NCBI GenBank assembly: GCA_964402115.1
Contig: CAYOBW010000168.1
Coordinates: 1-15,477 of the forward strand
DNA: 15,477 nt
From: CAYOBW01 sp964402115
GTDB lineage: Bacteria; Verrucomicrobiota; Kiritimatiellia; UBA8416; CAYOBW01
Direction: 5' to 3'
Program-made: the position numbers and the translations under genes
The notes under the pieces: model-generated
Database searches by the model: none
What the model was told of the DNA's origin: nothing
What the model saw: only the letters and a program-made list of their open reading frames with translations
Shown: one piece after another, positions 14,998 through 15,477 of the stretch
Numbering within the stretch: the stretch's first letter is position 1
How the letters are laid out: each line of letters begins with the position of its first letter

Positions 14998-15477
14998 ATG
15001 CAAGGAATGCGGTGCTGGTACGGTCTGGCAGGCGCGCTGGCGCTCACCCTCGGTTCCCCGTCAGCCAGGGGCGCGGAGAAAGCCGATGCCCTGGAAACGC
15101 GGTGGTATACTCTCGGGGCCACGAGTACGGAAGGCAAACTCATGGCGCTTGCCCAGACGTTCTCGCAAAAGGGCGAGAAGGTGGACGTGGATGACATGCC
15201 CCTGCCGACGGCAAACAAACGGCCGGCCGCCCGTCAGGACCACTACCGGGGCGCAGTCGAAGGGGTCTGGAAGGATGCGTTCGCGGAGTACGGCGTCGCC
15301 TGGCCGGAAGGCAGTCGGATCCGCCACCTCCCGCAGTTCTCGCAACTCCTGGTCCACAATACGCCGGGCAATCATACGCTGATCGAAGCCGTGCTGATGC
15401 TGAGCGGTATGACGCCGCTCCAGGTGCAGATCACAGTCGAGTTCGTGTCGTTCCCGCTGGCGACGCTGGAATCCGCC
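14998..15477 (+). CDS. Exported secretin-like protein, N-terminal part (cut by window edge)
   Basis: The open frame runs from ATG 14998 to the last base, giving 160 residues with no stop, so the gene continues past the window. Residues 1-26 look like a signal peptide: a basic start, a hydrophobic core GLAGALALTLG (9-19) and a likely cleavage near SARGA (22-26). Residues 88-135 contain WKDAFAEYGVAWPEGSRIRH and LLVHNTPGNHTLIEAVL. This is the pattern of a short periplasmic N-domain (strand, Asn-Thr-Pro, then helix) found before the secretin domain in type II/III secretion and pilus secretin-like proteins. PLQVQITVEFVSF (140-152) matches the junction strand where such proteins read like QVEIEAKFVEV. 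The 480 visible bases do not reach the secretin domain, so the assignment is tentative. It need not be related to the polysaccharide locus. Confidence 0.55.
   Translation, partial: MQGMRCWYGLAGALALTLGSPSARGAEKADALETRWYTLGATSTEGKLMALAQTFSQKGEKVDVDDMPLPTANKRPAARQDHYRGAVEGVWKDAFAEYGVAWPEGSRIRHLPQFSQLLVHNTPGNHTLIEAVLMLSGMTPLQVQITVEFVSFPLATLESA

Noticed and set aside
14684..15382. 232-residue plus-strand open frame across the intergenic region
   Set aside because: It starts without a ribosome-binding site and is out of frame with the signal-peptide-bearing gene at 14998, which has GAGGAGG at the right distance. Its composition shows no family pattern.
1..15477. CRISPR array, tRNA, rRNA or insertion sequence
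   Set aside because: I saw no regularly spaced direct repeats, no cloverleaf with a recognisable T-arm, no rRNA blocks and no transposase motifs on either strand.

Overview
The window is a GC-rich bacterial chromosomal segment that carries most of an exopolysaccharide or capsule biosynthesis locus. Eleven genes lie head to tail on the minus strand, running from about 14639 down to 95. One divergent plus-strand gene starts at 14998 and is cut by the right edge. I cannot assign a species. The high GC, the sequence type of the long nucleotide-sugar dehydrogenase, the palindromic intergenic element at 15-83 and the secretin-like plus-strand protein together suggest the Planctomycetota-Verrucomicrobiota-Lentisphaerota (PVC) group, possibly Kiritimatiellota-like. 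This is an impression from remembered family patterns, not from a search.

The minus-strand genes in transcription order are: a Wzy/WaaL-type membrane polymerase/ligase (14639-13170), a long nucleotide-sugar dehydrogenase (13114-11459), a zinc-ribbon methyltransferase (11454-10471), a CapK/PaaK-like adenylate-forming enzyme (10464-9052), a CapA-family metallophosphatase-like protein (9027-7957), a Wzx-type flippase (7964-6501), a second Wzy/WaaL-type membrane protein (6465-4930), a heparinase II/III-like protein (4919-2940), a TuaH-like glycosyltransferase (2929-1781), a GT2 glycosyltransferase (1779-814) and a left-handed beta-helix O-acetyltransferase (817-95). Gaps are 55, 4, 6, 24, -8, 35, 10, 10, 1 and -4 bases, so the set is very likely one operon. 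A palindromic element with no T-run follows its last stop.

A plausible Wzx/Wzy-type pathway is: the dehydrogenase supplies a uronic-acid-type nucleotide sugar, the two glycosyltransferases extend a lipid-linked unit, the acetyltransferase and perhaps the methyltransferase and CapK/CapA pair decorate it, the flippase exports it, and one of the two Wzy/WaaL-like proteins polymerises it. The heparinase-like protein may trim or epimerise the product. Missing from the window are an initiating phosphoglycosyltransferase, an outer-membrane export channel and a chain-length/tyrosine-kinase protein. The full locus must extend beyond the window or rely on genes elsewhere.

The 358-base divergent intergenic region (14640-14997) holds candidate promoters in both directions and several hairpins. 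The plus-strand gene encodes an exported protein whose C-terminal visible part resembles the N-domain to secretin junction of type II/III secretion proteins. I found no tRNA, rRNA, CRISPR array, IS element or transposase. The strongest candidate for something undescribed is the adjacent CapK-like/CapA-like pair next to a uronic-acid-type dehydrogenase, which could modify a sugar carboxylate. That is inference only.
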